DNA from: Pirellulaceae bacterium
Lineage (GTDB): Bacteria; Planctomycetota; Planctomycetia; Pirellulales; Pirellulaceae
DNA: 49,618 nt
Reading direction: 5' to 3'
NCBI GenBank assembly: GCA_022446825.1
Contig: JAKVBY010000030.1
Span: 2,885-52,502, forward strand
The notes below the pieces were generated by a model. It had not been told where the DNA came from. It searched no databases and was given only the letters and a program-made list of their open reading frames with translations. This document shows positions 38,595 through 48,256 of the stretch, in pieces; position 1 is the first letter of the stretch; each line of letters starts with the position of its first letter. The translations under genes were made by a program, and so were the position numbers.

Positions 38595-40538
38595 ATGTCA
38601 ACCGACATGCCGAGTTCGGACCATCCAGAAGTTCCTTCCGCCTCCACAGATCAAGAAGCGTCTTTCGCAGAAACTGCCTTGAAATTGGGCGGTAAAAGTG
38701 ATGAGGAAGCCCGACGCACAGGAGCGATTGACAAAGCCGATGACCAAGTTGAGCAACTCTTTCAGCCACAATATCAAACCGTCAACAGTCCCGCACACTT
38801 AGCGATTTGGGATCGTCGTTTCCCGATCGACCTTTTCCAATCGACCACCGAGCCTACCTCCCACGACACGCAAAAAGTCATGGACGATTCAATTGATGTC
38901 GTCAATCGACATCGAGACGCGGGTAGCTTGATGGACGGACAGCGGAAAATTACTGATGAAGTCTTAGGAGATTTAGCTGCCGTCGGCTATTGGGGCTTGT
39001 TGGTTGATCGAGAGCATGGGGGCAGTGGTGCTTCCTTCCGTAGTTTTGCGCCATTTTTAACGCGCATGGCGATGGCCGATCCAACGATTGCCGGTTTAGC
39101 ATCCGTTCACGGCTGTATTGGTGCGGTTGATCCGGTACGGACTTTCGGAAATCAGGACCAAAAACAACGTTATCTGAGCAAGCTCGCCAATGGCGAACAG
39201 CTCTCCGCTTTTGCGTTGACCGAGCCCAACGCCGGTTCGGATTTGACAGCTCTACGAACAACGGCCGTGCGCAAGGGCAACCACTTTTTGGTCAACGGAG
39301 AGAAACTCTTCATCACCAATGTCGTACCGGGCCGCACCATTGGATTAGTTTGCTTGATTGACAATGCACCGGCAGTGTTGATTTGTGACTTACCCAAAGA
39401 AGAGAATGATCAGTTTCAATTGCGAAAGTACGGCCTTTGGGCTTTAAAACACACCTTTAACCAAGGCATCGTTTTCAAAGACTTCCCTGTTCCTGTTGAA
39501 AATCTTTTGGAACCGATTCGCGGCAATGGCTTGACAATTGCATACCATGGATTGAACCTGGGACGCGTGGCCTTGTGTGCGAATGCCGCAGGCACCATGC
39601 GTTTAATGATGGCGAGCATGCTTCCTTGGGCCAAGTTTCGCAAAACTTACGGAGCCGCCATCGCGCGTCGTGAACTCGTACTGAGACGCCTCGGCCGACT
39701 CGCGGGCCTGATCGTCGCCTGTGACGCGTTGGTTGCTTGGTGCTCGACTTTGATCGACGCTGGATACCGGGGTGAAATGGAGTGTATTGTGGCCAAGATT
39801 TTTGGCAGCGAATCACAAAAAGAGGCAGCTATTGAATTTTGCATGAAAACCCACGGCGGTCGATCATTCCTCCACGGACACTCCTTTGGTGACAACGTTC
39901 ACGAATACCTTGCTCCGTGTATCTACGAAGGGGAAGGTGAAATGTTAGGCATGGCTTTTTTCAAATCGCTCGTCAAACATCATGGGACACAATATTTTGA
40001 ACCTGTCGGTAAAGCGTTGCAAAAAGCAGGGATTAAGAGACCCAATCCTCTTAATCCCGCACATGCTTGGGCATTAAAAGGTGCCGCTTGGCCTTACGCA
40101 AAATGGATGATGGGAGAATACTTACGGCCCAAGACCAAAGCCTTGTTACCGGCCATGCCAAGTCCTTTGGCAGAACACGCTGAATATGCTGCCGACGCAT
40201 TACAAAGATCGCCACGTGAAATCAGTCGTACGATGCGTAAGCACCAACTGAAGTTAGCCGATCGACAATGTCGTATGGCAGAACTTTCAGCACGCATTCA
40301 GAATTACATTGTTATTCTCTGTACTTCCTTGTATGCCGCCAACCAGCAAGACGAAGTGGTTCGTCAGGCTGCAGACATCGCCGCGCAAGATCTCACCCGT
40401 AGTTTGACCGGCAAACGCCCCACGGATCAATATTTTCGAGCGACAACAAAATTGGGGGAAGCCATCGTCGAAGGCGGATTCCAATCCATTGCGAGTCTGA
40501 AACCAGATGACATCTTGATGTCCTACACAAACAGCTAG
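38595..40538 (+). CDS. Acyl-CoA dehydrogenase with C-terminal extension (VLCAD-like)
   Basis: The ATG at 38595 has GGAG nine bases upstream. The 647-residue FAD enzyme makes the first oxidation of beta-oxidation. Motifs: FALTEPNAGSDLTALRTTAV at the flavin/substrate site, the helical C-terminal domain GLNLGRVALCANAAG, KTHGGRSFLHG, and the catalytic base E445 in YEGEGEMLG. About 170 residues follow the core domain, which is longer than medium-chain enzymes and resembles VLCAD/ACAD9-type extensions used for membrane contact. The first ~60 residues are acidic and probably disordered. The stop codon shares CTAG with the convergent methyltransferase stop. Confidence 0.94.
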   Translation: MSTDMPSSDHPEVPSASTDQEASFAETALKLGGKSDEEARRTGAIDKADDQVEQLFQPQYQTVNSPAHLAIWDRRFPIDLFQSTTEPTSHDTQKVMDDSIDVVNRHRDAGSLMDGQRKITDEVLGDLAAVGYWGLLVDREHGGSGASFRSFAPFLTRMAMADPTIAGLASVHGCIGAVDPVRTFGNQDQKQRYLSKLANGEQLSAFALTEPNAGSDLTALRTTAVRKGNHFLVNGEKLFITNVVPGRTIGLVCLIDNAPAVLICDLPKEENDQFQLRKYGLWALKHTFNQGIVFKDFPVPVENLLEPIRGNGLTIAYHGLNLGRVALCANAAGTMRLMMASMLPWAKFRKTYGAAIARRELVLRRLGRLAGLIVACDALVAWCSTLIDAGYRGEMECIVAKIFGSESQKEAAIEFCMKTHGGRSFLHGHSFGDNVHEYLAPCIYEGEGEMLGMAFFKSLVKHHGTQYFEPVGKALQKAGIKRPNPLNPAHAWALKGAAWPYAKWMMGEYLRPKTKALLPAMPSPLAEHAEYAADALQRSPREISRTMRKHQLKLADRQCRMAELSARIQNYIVILCTSLYAANQQDEVVRQAADIAAQDLTRSLTGKRPTDQYFRATTKLGEAIVEGGFQSIASLKPDDILMSYTNS

Positions 40539-41668
40539 TGCTTGTTGATCAAGAACAAGAACTCGCGATTTGGTTGTTGCGCTTCTCGCACCCAATCATG
40601 AGTCCAGGTCATTCCAGACATAACATTGCGTTTGTGATCAACTTCTCTGATCTCGAGGATCGTGCCGGCCTGCTCAAGTACCTGATACAATTCATCCGCA
40701 GTGGCACGTCCCCCCGAACTATAGGAAAGTAAGATCCAACGAGCGCGCGTCTCAGAGACAAGCCTCTCGATCGCTTCTACTGCCAGGAACCGGCCGGTGT
40801 CTGAATTTCGTCGAAATTCCTCAAACACCGTAGCGGCAATCGGGTCGGAGGAATCCGCACGTCGTAGCGCCTTACCAAACAAGGGCGGCCGATCGTTTAA
40901 ACAGATCGACGTCCAGAGATGATAATAGGCTGCATAACGTACTCGCGACGGCGGCATTTTTTCATTGTTAGACCCATAGGGTGGATCAAAATATGCTAGG
41001 TCCACTTCCCTGGAGGTGACTTCAAAAACATCTCCTCGCCGCACCTCATGACCTGAGTAATTCGGAGAAACTTGCGGCACTTCGAGAGATAACTCTTGAA
41101 AAGATCGGGCGGACCATTCTTTGAGATACGAAACAAAATGGCCGAGTGTACTGTCTACTCGATCCAGGGCTAACATTAAGCTGGTGATGGCAACCGCACG
41201 CTCTAGATTGGAGAGGGAGAGGGCATCAATTTCCTCTCGAATGGCGTCCAGTTTTCGAGTGTTGTGCTGCTGCCATGGCTTCTTGAGACCGCTGCTTTGA
41301 ACCTTACTCCTATCCTTCGCTTCACCGCCATAATACTCCGTGAACCAGCCAGCTTTAGCGGGTACCGCATTCAAGTGGTCGATTAATTCTTGATAGCTGG
41401 ACCTCGGCTTCGTGTTAAGTAAATAGCACGTTCCCAGGACTTCCGACCAGGCGGCAAGATCGTTCGCAATCACCTGATATCCCGTATGATTGAATGCCTG
41501 AGATACCCTTGTCGAGCCGGAAAAACCGTCGAGGATTGTTTTCGCATCCGTCTTGCCAACGAGCCGCAAAATATCGGGAATCAATTTGCGTTTAGAACCC
41601 GCATACTTGATGCTCTCGGTCGTTACCTGATCCGCAATCATTGGTTCGACAGCCGTTGGGTTGGTCAT
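40535..41668 (-). CDS. D12-class DNA adenine N6-methyltransferase
   Basis: The ATG at 41668 gives 377 residues; a GTG frame extends to 41743 and an ATG nine codons further in is possible. The N-terminus IKYAGSKRKLIPDIL and motif I ILDGFSGSTRVSQAF bind S-adenosylmethionine, and the catalytic DPPY (228-231, VDLAYFDPPYGSN) is that of the D12 (Dam/DpnM) class. A helical insert between them is the target-recognition domain. No restriction gene is next to it, so it appears to be an orphan, either regulatory or left from a restriction-modification system. The recognition site cannot be predicted. Its 3' end overlaps the acyl-CoA dehydrogenase stop. Confidence 0.9.
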   Translation of the reverse strand: MTNPTAVEPMIADQVTTESIKYAGSKRKLIPDILRLVGKTDAKTILDGFSGSTRVSQAFNHTGYQVIANDLAAWSEVLGTCYLLNTKPRSSYQELIDHLNAVPAKAGWFTEYYGGEAKDRSKVQSSGLKKPWQQHNTRKLDAIREEIDALSLSNLERAVAITSLMLALDRVDSTLGHFVSYLKEWSARSFQELSLEVPQVSPNYSGHEVRRGDVFEVTSREVDLAYFDPPYGSNNEKMPPSRVRYAAYYHLWTSICLNDRPPLFGKALRRADSSDPIAATVFEEFRRNSDTGRFLAVEAIERLVSETRARWILLSYSSGGRATADELYQVLEQAGTILEIREVDHKRNVMSGMTWTHDWVREAQQPNREFLFLINKH

Positions 41669-41988
41669 CGTCTGTTCATAAAAATGTGGATCATAGCCAC
41701 AATCCAGCCCGACACTAGGGTTTGACCAGTTTGCTACGACCACTCCCTTTGCAGAGCTGATTTTAAATTCTAATGTCCGCTTGAACAGTAGTTGTCAGAA
41801 AACGTGGCTGTCCGCAACAAGTCCTGCAAAGAAAATCGCCATGCCCAGACACCAGGTAAATTTGACATTCCCTCTAGCTGGGCAATTTCCACGCTTCTAC
41901 CTCGGAATCGCAACGTGCCAGTTAACTACGAGTCATAATCGCAGCGGTGATGCTGGTACCGCCAAGAGGCACTTTCGGCGCTCCGAGT
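41669..41988. other. Intergenic region, 320 bases, nothing recognised
   Basis: The gap lies between two same-strand genes (methyltransferase start and DUF1570-like stop). No ORF, hairpin or promoter stands out. Confidence 0.4.
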
Positions 41989-43095
41989 CTAGTGCAATCC
42001 AGCAATGAACCTCAAATATCTCGCTTCCAACAGTTCGAGATTTTCTCCAAAGATTGATTTGAAGTCCGCTAAGCGTTCGCTGGCGGAATTCTTTCTGAAC
42101 GAAGGCTTGTTCGCTGTAAGGGCCAGTAGTTTTGCATAACCGCGAGGTTCTTTTTCTGAAAGAAAAAACGTTAATGCCCATGCTTCGGCATAAGCGGCGT
42201 TTCTATCTTGAGAAAACATGACATCGGAGCCAAGAAACGCACGGAGCGATCTGCTTGGACGGGATGTCGCCACAAACTGTTGAAAACTCAACCAACGTTG
42301 ACGATTAACCCGATCCTTCAAAGAACGATTAAACCTCGCGTTCCAGAGACCAGGTGCTTCGAACATCGTGCCTAAACCTTCTACAACCCATAGGGGCGGG
42401 GACGCCGTACGACTATGAAGGCCTGTGTTGAATGCTAACTGATGCGCACATTCGTGGATGATCGCGTCGGCACTATCAAGCCAGGATGAATCATCCTGGT
42501 GCAGAGGGGAATTGTTGTACAAGTAAATACGGTTCGTCGTCAGAGCGTAGAACCCCAACGTCTCGGAGGTCCAGGGAAACTGGTTCTTCATTCCGTAATC
42601 TAGAAAATCTTTTTGAGTGGCAAACACAATGGCGACTAAGGGAAACTCCAGAGGTCGCAAAGAACGTCCTCGAACGGAGAAGTGTTCCTGAAAGGATCGA
42701 TAAACTTTCTCAAAACCGGGAGCCCACCTGTCCCGTTGGCCTGCGGCGTGCACCACAAGATAGTTACCTGTTCCGGAAACTTCAAACGGTTCACCAAATT
42801 CTCGTAACAACATGCCGCGCATCTCGGCTTGTGAAAAAGCTGAAAAATCATCTGCCGTTTTCTGGTAATTACTCGCCTCCTGAGGGGACATATCCCACAA
42901 GTAACCATCCCGTCCTAGCATCAATACGCGATTTTCATTCCAGGCAATCGGAGTCGCTGCAAGCGTTTGACCATGCAGATCGAATTCAACTGTTGGACCT
43001 GTGCCCCAGGCCACACCAGGTCTGGTCGCCGAAACCACGGAGGACAAACCGACCCCCACAAGGAAGATCGCACAACAAACCGAGCTAGATCTCAT
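41989..43095 (-). CDS. DUF1570-like exported gluzincin-type protein
   Basis: From the ATG at 43095 the 368-residue product starts with a signal peptide (MRSSSVCCAIFLVGVGLSSV); the longer frame begins with TTG. A zinc-protease motif H214-E-C-A-H218 (IIHECAHQLAFN) is followed by a third-ligand candidate E239 in VVEGLGTMFE. This is the HExxH...E gluzincin layout of DUF1570 proteins, common in planctomycetes. The first ~75 residues form a small beta domain resembling an SH3-like/SHD1 module (AATPIAWNENRVLMLGRDG). Proteolysis outside the cytoplasm is inferred and the substrate is unknown. It diverges from the next gene. Confidence 0.78.
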   Translation of the reverse strand: MRSSSVCCAIFLVGVGLSSVVSATRPGVAWGTGPTVEFDLHGQTLAATPIAWNENRVLMLGRDGYLWDMSPQEASNYQKTADDFSAFSQAEMRGMLLREFGEPFEVSGTGNYLVVHAAGQRDRWAPGFEKVYRSFQEHFSVRGRSLRPLEFPLVAIVFATQKDFLDYGMKNQFPWTSETLGFYALTTNRIYLYNNSPLHQDDSSWLDSADAIIHECAHQLAFNTGLHSRTASPPLWVVEGLGTMFEAPGLWNARFNRSLKDRVNRQRWLSFQQFVATSRPSRSLRAFLGSDVMFSQDRNAAYAEAWALTFFLSEKEPRGYAKLLALTANKPSFRKNSASERLADFKSIFGENLELLEARYLRFIAGLH

Positions 43096-43332
43096 GGACA
43101 ATCTCAAGATTTTGTAGATTTCAAAAAACCTTTCCACTACAACTCTAGCTCCAAATACGTAAAAACCCAGCCAAAAACACAACTGCTTTGGCTCTCTGAG
43201 CGATGGACCATTACGGTCGCTGGAACGATGGTTTTTCGATGCGTAGAATAAGTTACTCCTGCCTAAAATGCGGTTTGTCGGATCATCTGGTGAAGCTTTT
43301 TTGGGCGTTCTTGCCAGAACCCCTCAGAAACT

Positions 43333-43339
43333 GGAGAGG
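43333..43339 (+). promoter_or_regulatory. Strong ribosome binding site before a GTG start
   Basis: GGAGAGG lies five bases before the GTG at 43345-43347 and fixes that start, which has no nearby ATG competitor. Confidence 0.7.
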
Positions 43340-43344
43340 CTGTT

Positions 43345-44604
43345 GTGACTAAATCTGTCTTGGTTCTAAGTTGCCTACTGATTGCACAATCGGAAAAAGC
43401 GGTACCGTCCGATATCAGCAGCAAGGTGCGCAAACTGGTACGTCAACTCGATGACAATACGTTAGAGAAACGGGATTCCGCAGAAATAGAGCTCGTCGAA
43501 CTTGGCACCGCCGTCTTAAATCACCTACCACGTGTAACAGCACGCACACCCGCAGAAGTAAAAGTTCGGCTCGGTCGCATCGTAAAGGTTCTGGAGACTA
43601 AGGCAGTCGAATCCTTTACCAAGCAGACGCAAGTCACGTTACACGGCACAATGACACTACGCAAAGCCTTAGAAGCAATCCAAGAACAAACAGGCAATAA
43701 GTTCGTTGGCCTCGAGGGGCGCAACCCATCTATTCAATGCGCGTTTGAAAATACGCCTTATTGGGAGGCGATAGATAGCCTTTTGGATCAATCAAATCAT
43801 ACATCCGATCCTTATGGTGGATCTGAAAATGCCCTCTTCATTATCGAGACCGAGCCGAACGCCGGACCCCGTGCTAAAAATGCTGTTTATAGTGGTCTCT
43901 TCCGTATTGAACCAACCCAACTTGATGCTCGTCGAAATCTCAGAAATCCCGACTTTGCTTCATTACAATTACGTCTCGATGTGAGTTGGGAACCTCGCAT
44001 CACACCCATCGTCGTTGCCCAGGATTTAAGTACTTTAGAGGCGGTGGACGAGGATGGCGTTTCTTTGCTGGCAGAAGACGCCAGTGGCAACTACGGCGCA
44101 CAGGGGCGTGCCGACACCTCAACCATTGAAATCGACTTGCCGTTACAATTACCCAAACGAGCCGTCACAAAAATTGCACAGGTTGAAGGAAGCTTAGACG
44201 TAACATTACCCGGGCGAATTGAAACGTTCGAATTTCAAGACTTGGAGAATGTCGAAGATACAAAGCTTCAAAAGGCAGGTACACACGTCACTCTGGAACA
44301 AATTCGCAAGAACGGTGACGTTTACGAGATCCGCGTCTTGTTGAAATTTGACGACTCGAACAACGCCTTGGAAACCCACCGCAGCTGGATCAACAATAAT
44401 GAAGCCTTGATTATTGGTGCGAATGGTCAACGCGTGGACAATCTCGGTTTTCAGTTAACGAAACAAGACGTTAACGAAGTTGGCATGGGCTATCTCTTTG
44501 ACATCGAAGACGATTTGTCTGACTGCAAATTTATCTACCGCACGCCAGCATTGATCGTCAAAATGTCGATCCCTTACAAACTCACGGACATCGATTTGCC
44601 ATAA
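43345..44604 (+). CDS. Secreted protein of unknown function, helical N-terminus and beta-rich C-terminus
   Basis: I do not recognise this 419-residue protein. It starts with GTG behind GGAGAGG and a short signal-like stretch (SVLVLSCLLIAQ). Residues ~20-90 are charged helices resembling the HEAT-like segment often found in planctomycete secreted proteins. Residues ~95-150 (TMTLRKALEAIQEQTGNKF and what follows) resemble an STN/secretin-like short domain. The rest is beta-rich, without cysteine clusters or catalytic motifs. The peptidyl-prolyl isomerase gene follows after 58 bases on the same strand, so an envelope role is possible. Confidence 0.72.
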   Translation: MTKSVLVLSCLLIAQSEKAVPSDISSKVRKLVRQLDDNTLEKRDSAEIELVELGTAVLNHLPRVTARTPAEVKVRLGRIVKVLETKAVESFTKQTQVTLHGTMTLRKALEAIQEQTGNKFVGLEGRNPSIQCAFENTPYWEAIDSLLDQSNHTSDPYGGSENALFIIETEPNAGPRAKNAVYSGLFRIEPTQLDARRNLRNPDFASLQLRLDVSWEPRITPIVVAQDLSTLEAVDEDGVSLLAEDASGNYGAQGRADTSTIEIDLPLQLPKRAVTKIAQVEGSLDVTLPGRIETFEFQDLENVEDTKLQKAGTHVTLEQIRKNGDVYEIRVLLKFDDSNNALETHRSWINNNEALIIGANGQRVDNLGFQLTKQDVNEVGMGYLFDIEDDLSDCKFIYRTPALIVKMSIPYKLTDIDLP

Positions 44605-44662
44605 ACCGTTAATTTATTGGCCAACGCAACGCCATTTTTTCTTATTTCGAAAGCAATTCAAC

Positions 44663-45649
44663 TTGGTCGTCTGCAACCAGCTTCCAGCATGTCACCTGCC
44701 TTGGACATGGCCTTATATTACGGTGCTTTTCACTACCGTTTCCTTTGCTCAGGCAACGAACGACACTTCCCACAGCTCTGCACTCGTGGTTGCTGCGCGT
44801 GTCAATGCAGACGTCGTCTATAGAAGTGAAGTGGAACGGGAATATGAACGTGTTTTCAAAAACCGCTTGGTAGACAAAGATGCGGAACTTATTTTACGCG
44901 CACAAACGCTTCAACAACTTGTGGATCGGCGTTTAGTTTTACAGTTTCTATCACGGAAACAGTTCGCGCCAAGCAAACATGACCTTTCCCAGGCATTCGA
45001 TACTGTGACCCAGCGTTTAGCCCTGCGCGAGCTGACCCTCGCTGAGTTTCTCAAACGCGCCAACATGCAACAGAATGAATTTTTGCGCGCCTTAGAGTGG
45101 CACATTGCTTGGCAGTCTTATCTCGACACCTATTTGACTGTAGACAACCTAAAAACATATTTTTCTGATCATCAACGCGACTTCGATGGAACTCAATTGC
45201 ATTTGGCACAAATCCTGTTTCGAGTGTCGCCACAGGAACCGGACAATCTGAGTAAGGCCATTGAGCAAGCAACCACATTGCGACATGCAATCATCCGTGA
45301 AGAAATTGATTTTCCGACGGCGGCACGTAAATATTCACAATCTCCGTCCGCAAAGAACGGTGGAGATATCGGCACGATTGCACGACGCGACCCAATGCCC
45401 GAAGTGTTTTCCAGACCGGCATTCGCACTAGATGTCGATGAAATCAGTCAGCCCATTGTCAGTCCATTCGGAGTGCATTTAATCCACTGCTTAGAGATCC
45501 AACCTGGTGGCAAACCCTGGGACGAAGTGATCGAAACTCTCGTACCTGCTGTAACAACCTACTTGTTCGAATGGATTGCAGATCAAGGTCGCGGTACAGC
45601 AAAAATATCTTTTCCAGAAGACATTTCAACAAAAAGATCCGATCCTTAA
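44663..45649 (+). CDS. Exported parvulin-type peptidyl-prolyl isomerase (SurA/PpiC-like)
   Basis: The 328-residue foldase has a signal peptide (PYITVLFTTVSFAQA), a SurA N-terminal-like helical region (VVYRSEVEREYERVF, LQQLVDRRLVLQFL) and one parvulin domain at about 180-285 (LHLAQILFRV, AARKYSQSPSAKNGGDIG, VSPFGVHLIHCLE). It probably chaperones outer-membrane or secreted proteins. The start is uncertain: the frame's only initiator before the signal peptide is TTG at 44663 with no good ribosome site, while ATGs at 44689 and 44707 are in another frame. A frameshift in the signal region is possible. Confidence 0.85.
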   Translation: MVVCNQLPACHLPWTWPYITVLFTTVSFAQATNDTSHSSALVVAARVNADVVYRSEVEREYERVFKNRLVDKDAELILRAQTLQQLVDRRLVLQFLSRKQFAPSKHDLSQAFDTVTQRLALRELTLAEFLKRANMQQNEFLRALEWHIAWQSYLDTYLTVDNLKTYFSDHQRDFDGTQLHLAQILFRVSPQEPDNLSKAIEQATTLRHAIIREEIDFPTAARKYSQSPSAKNGGDIGTIARRDPMPEVFSRPAFALDVDEISQPIVSPFGVHLIHCLEIQPGGKPWDEVIETLVPAVTTYLFEWIADQGRGTAKISFPEDISTKRSDP

Positions 45650-45788
45650 GGTTTTGATCCTGCCTAAAAAATCCTTTCTTTTCATACCCCGTTAGATCCC
45701 TGTTAGACTACTTTGTCTCAGGGCGGCGGCAAAAATCGTCGTGGTCGTATTTTTCTCTAAGGCCTCTTTCTTTCAATCGAAACCTGCT

Positions 45789-46598
45789 ATGAACGAGTAT
45801 ACCGCTGCCCATGAACAGAATCGCCGCGCCTGGGACCAGTTAGTACGTGACAAACAACGCTTTACTCGGCCTGCCCGCGATGAAGATCTTCAGGATCCGT
45901 TGAAAACGGTCGATGCAGCGGGGTGGTTAGGCGGCAATATCCGAGGTCTGGAGTTACTCTGTCTTGCTGCAGGGGGAGGACGCCAGAGTGCCCTCTATGC
46001 TGCTGCCGGTGCCTCCGTCACGGTCGTCGACATTAGCGGTGCAATGTTGGAACTAGATCGTGAAGTAGCAACAGAACGGAAACTCGACGTACGTACGGTG
46101 GAAGCATCCATGGATTACATGCCGATGTTTCCCAATGCTGCTTTTGATGTGGTGATTCATCCCGTCAGTACTTGCTATGTACCTGACATTATGAAGGTTT
46201 TTTCTGAAGTGGCACGGGTAACACGTCCGGGTGGCGTCTATATAAGCCAACACAAAACACCGACGAGTCTACAATCAAGTAATACACCTTCACCCAATGG
46301 ATATGAAATCACGGAAGTTTACTACCGCACTGATCCGTTACCTCCAGTTATCGGTAGTCGTCTTCGAGAAGAGGGTACCTTAGAGTATCTGCATCGCTGG
46401 GAAGAACTTATTGGCGGCATGTGTCGTGCTGGATTTGTTATTGAGGATCTCTTCGAACCGATGCATGCTGAAGACGATTCAGATACTGGCGATTTCGCGC
46501 ATCGCTGCACTTACTTGGCTCCCTACGTTCGGATGAAAGCACGACGTACCGGAGACGCGGAGAAATTGAGGCCGCAATCAACCATCATTACCTCATGA
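45789..46598 (+). CDS. Class I SAM-dependent methyltransferase
   Basis: The ATG at 45789 gives 269 residues. The SAM-binding motif I is LELLCLAAGGGRQSALYAA, motif II ends in VTVVDISGAML and the motif-IV region is FDVVIHPVSTCYVPDI; VARVTRPGGVYISQHKTP is motif V/VI. This is the UbiE/Methyltransf_11 type that acts on small molecules or lipids. The C-terminal region (LEYLHRWEELIGGMCRAGF) is the usual cap. Its substrate cannot be deduced and neighbours give no hint. Confidence 0.88.
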   Translation: MNEYTAAHEQNRRAWDQLVRDKQRFTRPARDEDLQDPLKTVDAAGWLGGNIRGLELLCLAAGGGRQSALYAAAGASVTVVDISGAMLELDREVATERKLDVRTVEASMDYMPMFPNAAFDVVIHPVSTCYVPDIMKVFSEVARVTRPGGVYISQHKTPTSLQSSNTPSPNGYEITEVYYRTDPLPPVIGSRLREEGTLEYLHRWEELIGGMCRAGFVIEDLFEPMHAEDDSDTGDFAHRCTYLAPYVRMKARRTGDAEKLRPQSTIITS

Positions 46599-46754
46599 AA
46601 CACTTGCGATTAGTAAAGTGTCATCCATCGGTCTAAGGGCCTCAATTATCAAAGCTCTGTGACATTGGCCGTTGTCCTCGAGAACAAGCGTTGGTAGGCT
46701 CGTACTCTCAGAATTCTTCTCCCGCGCAGCTATCTCACCTTCCAACCTGCCACT

Positions 46755-48035
46755 GTGTCGCAACAAGACCCTTTCCAAAGTCAATACTTTTCCAGACGCC
46801 AGCTTTCGACCGAACGACTCTACGATCGTAATTTTACGCTTGTGATGTTGGTGCAAGCTTCGTTGGTCGTGGCGAACACGCTCTTGGTTCATTACAGCCG
46901 CTGGATTGAGTTTCTTGGTGGAGATGTTCGGGAAGTCGGCTTAATCATCGGCGCCGGATCCATTCTCGGAGTTTTAACGCGTCCTTGGATTGGTCAATGG
47001 ATCAACCGCTTGGGTGCGAAAAATACCTGGGCTTTAGGATTCATGATCTTTGGAATTGGTGCGGCAGCAAATTTGCTTCTTGATGAACTGACTTGGTTCA
47101 TCTACATCGTTCGATCGTGTCTGGCACTGGGACCAGCAATTGCTTTCACCAGTAGCATTACTTATGTGACACAAACAACACCAACCAGTCGCCGTACGGA
47201 AGCCCTTGGTATCATTGGCGCGGCTGGGTTCTTAGGAATGTTTGTCGGACCACAAATAGGAGACATGCTGGTTGGTTCCGCGGAGCGCTCACACGACGAT
47301 TTCAAGTTACTCTTTCTTTTGACGACCTTTGCAGCCCTGATACCATTTGCCATGCTCTCGATGCTCCGGCAACCGGATGTTCCAGCAGAAAAAACGCCCG
47401 TAGGACTGCAGGCTTTTTTACGGTTGGTTAAAAAATATTGGCCCGGATCCATCCTACTTTTGAATATCACTTTTGGTGCAACCGTGACAGTGCCCCTGGT
47501 TTTTATCGCCACCTATATTGATGAAAAGCAGTTGTTCATGCCATGGCAGAAGAACGTCCCTTGGCTTTCAACGGTCACCGTCTTTTTTTTCTTTTATGCG
47601 ATTTGGGGCATGAGCGTGCGCATCACTTTGCGACGACTGCCAGAACGCATTGGCCGACGCAAAGTCGCGCTCATAGGTCTCTTGATCCTGGCAGTCGGGT
47701 TACTGTGCTATGGGCCCGTCTCCTCGCAAAACCCCTTGTTGATTATTATTCCCGCCTTGATTTGCGGCACGGGTCATGCCCTGGCATACCACCCGATTAC
47801 GGCCTTAGCGCTGGAGCGTTTTCCCGATCAAGTGCGTGGCACGGCAACGGCACTTTGCTTGATGATGAATGATATAGGACTGATCTGCGGAGCACCCCTA
47901 TTAGGCCTTATCGCAGATAATTACGGTTTTGATTGGCTCTTTCGGACACTTTCTCTGGCGTGTTTCACAGTTTCTGGCATGTACGCCGTAGCCAGCATTC
48001 CCGTTTGGCGCCAGCAAGTGATTTCTGACGGCTGA
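46755..48035 (+). CDS. Major facilitator superfamily transporter
   Basis: The 426-residue membrane protein shows twelve hydrophobic segments in two halves. The loop 2-3 motif LTRPWIGQWINRLGAKN and its second-half counterpart near RITLRRLPERIGRRKVALIG are the MFS signature, and the segment GAAGFLGMFVGPQIGDML is drug-efflux-like motif C. The start is GTG at 46755 without a clear Shine-Dalgarno; the N-terminal ~25 residues are cytoplasmic. Substrate is unknown; arabinose-efflux-like or drug permeases are the nearest feel. Confidence 0.9.
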   Translation: MSQQDPFQSQYFSRRQLSTERLYDRNFTLVMLVQASLVVANTLLVHYSRWIEFLGGDVREVGLIIGAGSILGVLTRPWIGQWINRLGAKNTWALGFMIFGIGAAANLLLDELTWFIYIVRSCLALGPAIAFTSSITYVTQTTPTSRRTEALGIIGAAGFLGMFVGPQIGDMLVGSAERSHDDFKLLFLLTTFAALIPFAMLSMLRQPDVPAEKTPVGLQAFLRLVKKYWPGSILLLNITFGATVTVPLVFIATYIDEKQLFMPWQKNVPWLSTVTVFFFFYAIWGMSVRITLRRLPERIGRRKVALIGLLILAVGLLCYGPVSSQNPLLIIIPALICGTGHALAYHPITALALERFPDQVRGTATALCLMMNDIGLICGAPLLGLIADNYGFDWLFRTLSLACFTVSGMYAVASIPVWRQQVISDG

Positions 48036-48256
48036 GCAAGGCTTATTTTCCAACACTGCAAGGGCCACTCAACAACGCGCACCACCCGCACAACGCGAAA
48101 TTGTCACCATATGCGAGAAACAGCCCGAGAGATAACGGGCGCACGGCAAACTTCACTTGAACGCCGTAACTTACACGCGCCAACTTAAACAATTTGTGGC
48201 ACTTCTCGGAAGGGAAGTACACTGCGTCCGCAAGTCAGAACCAGACACAATCGAGA

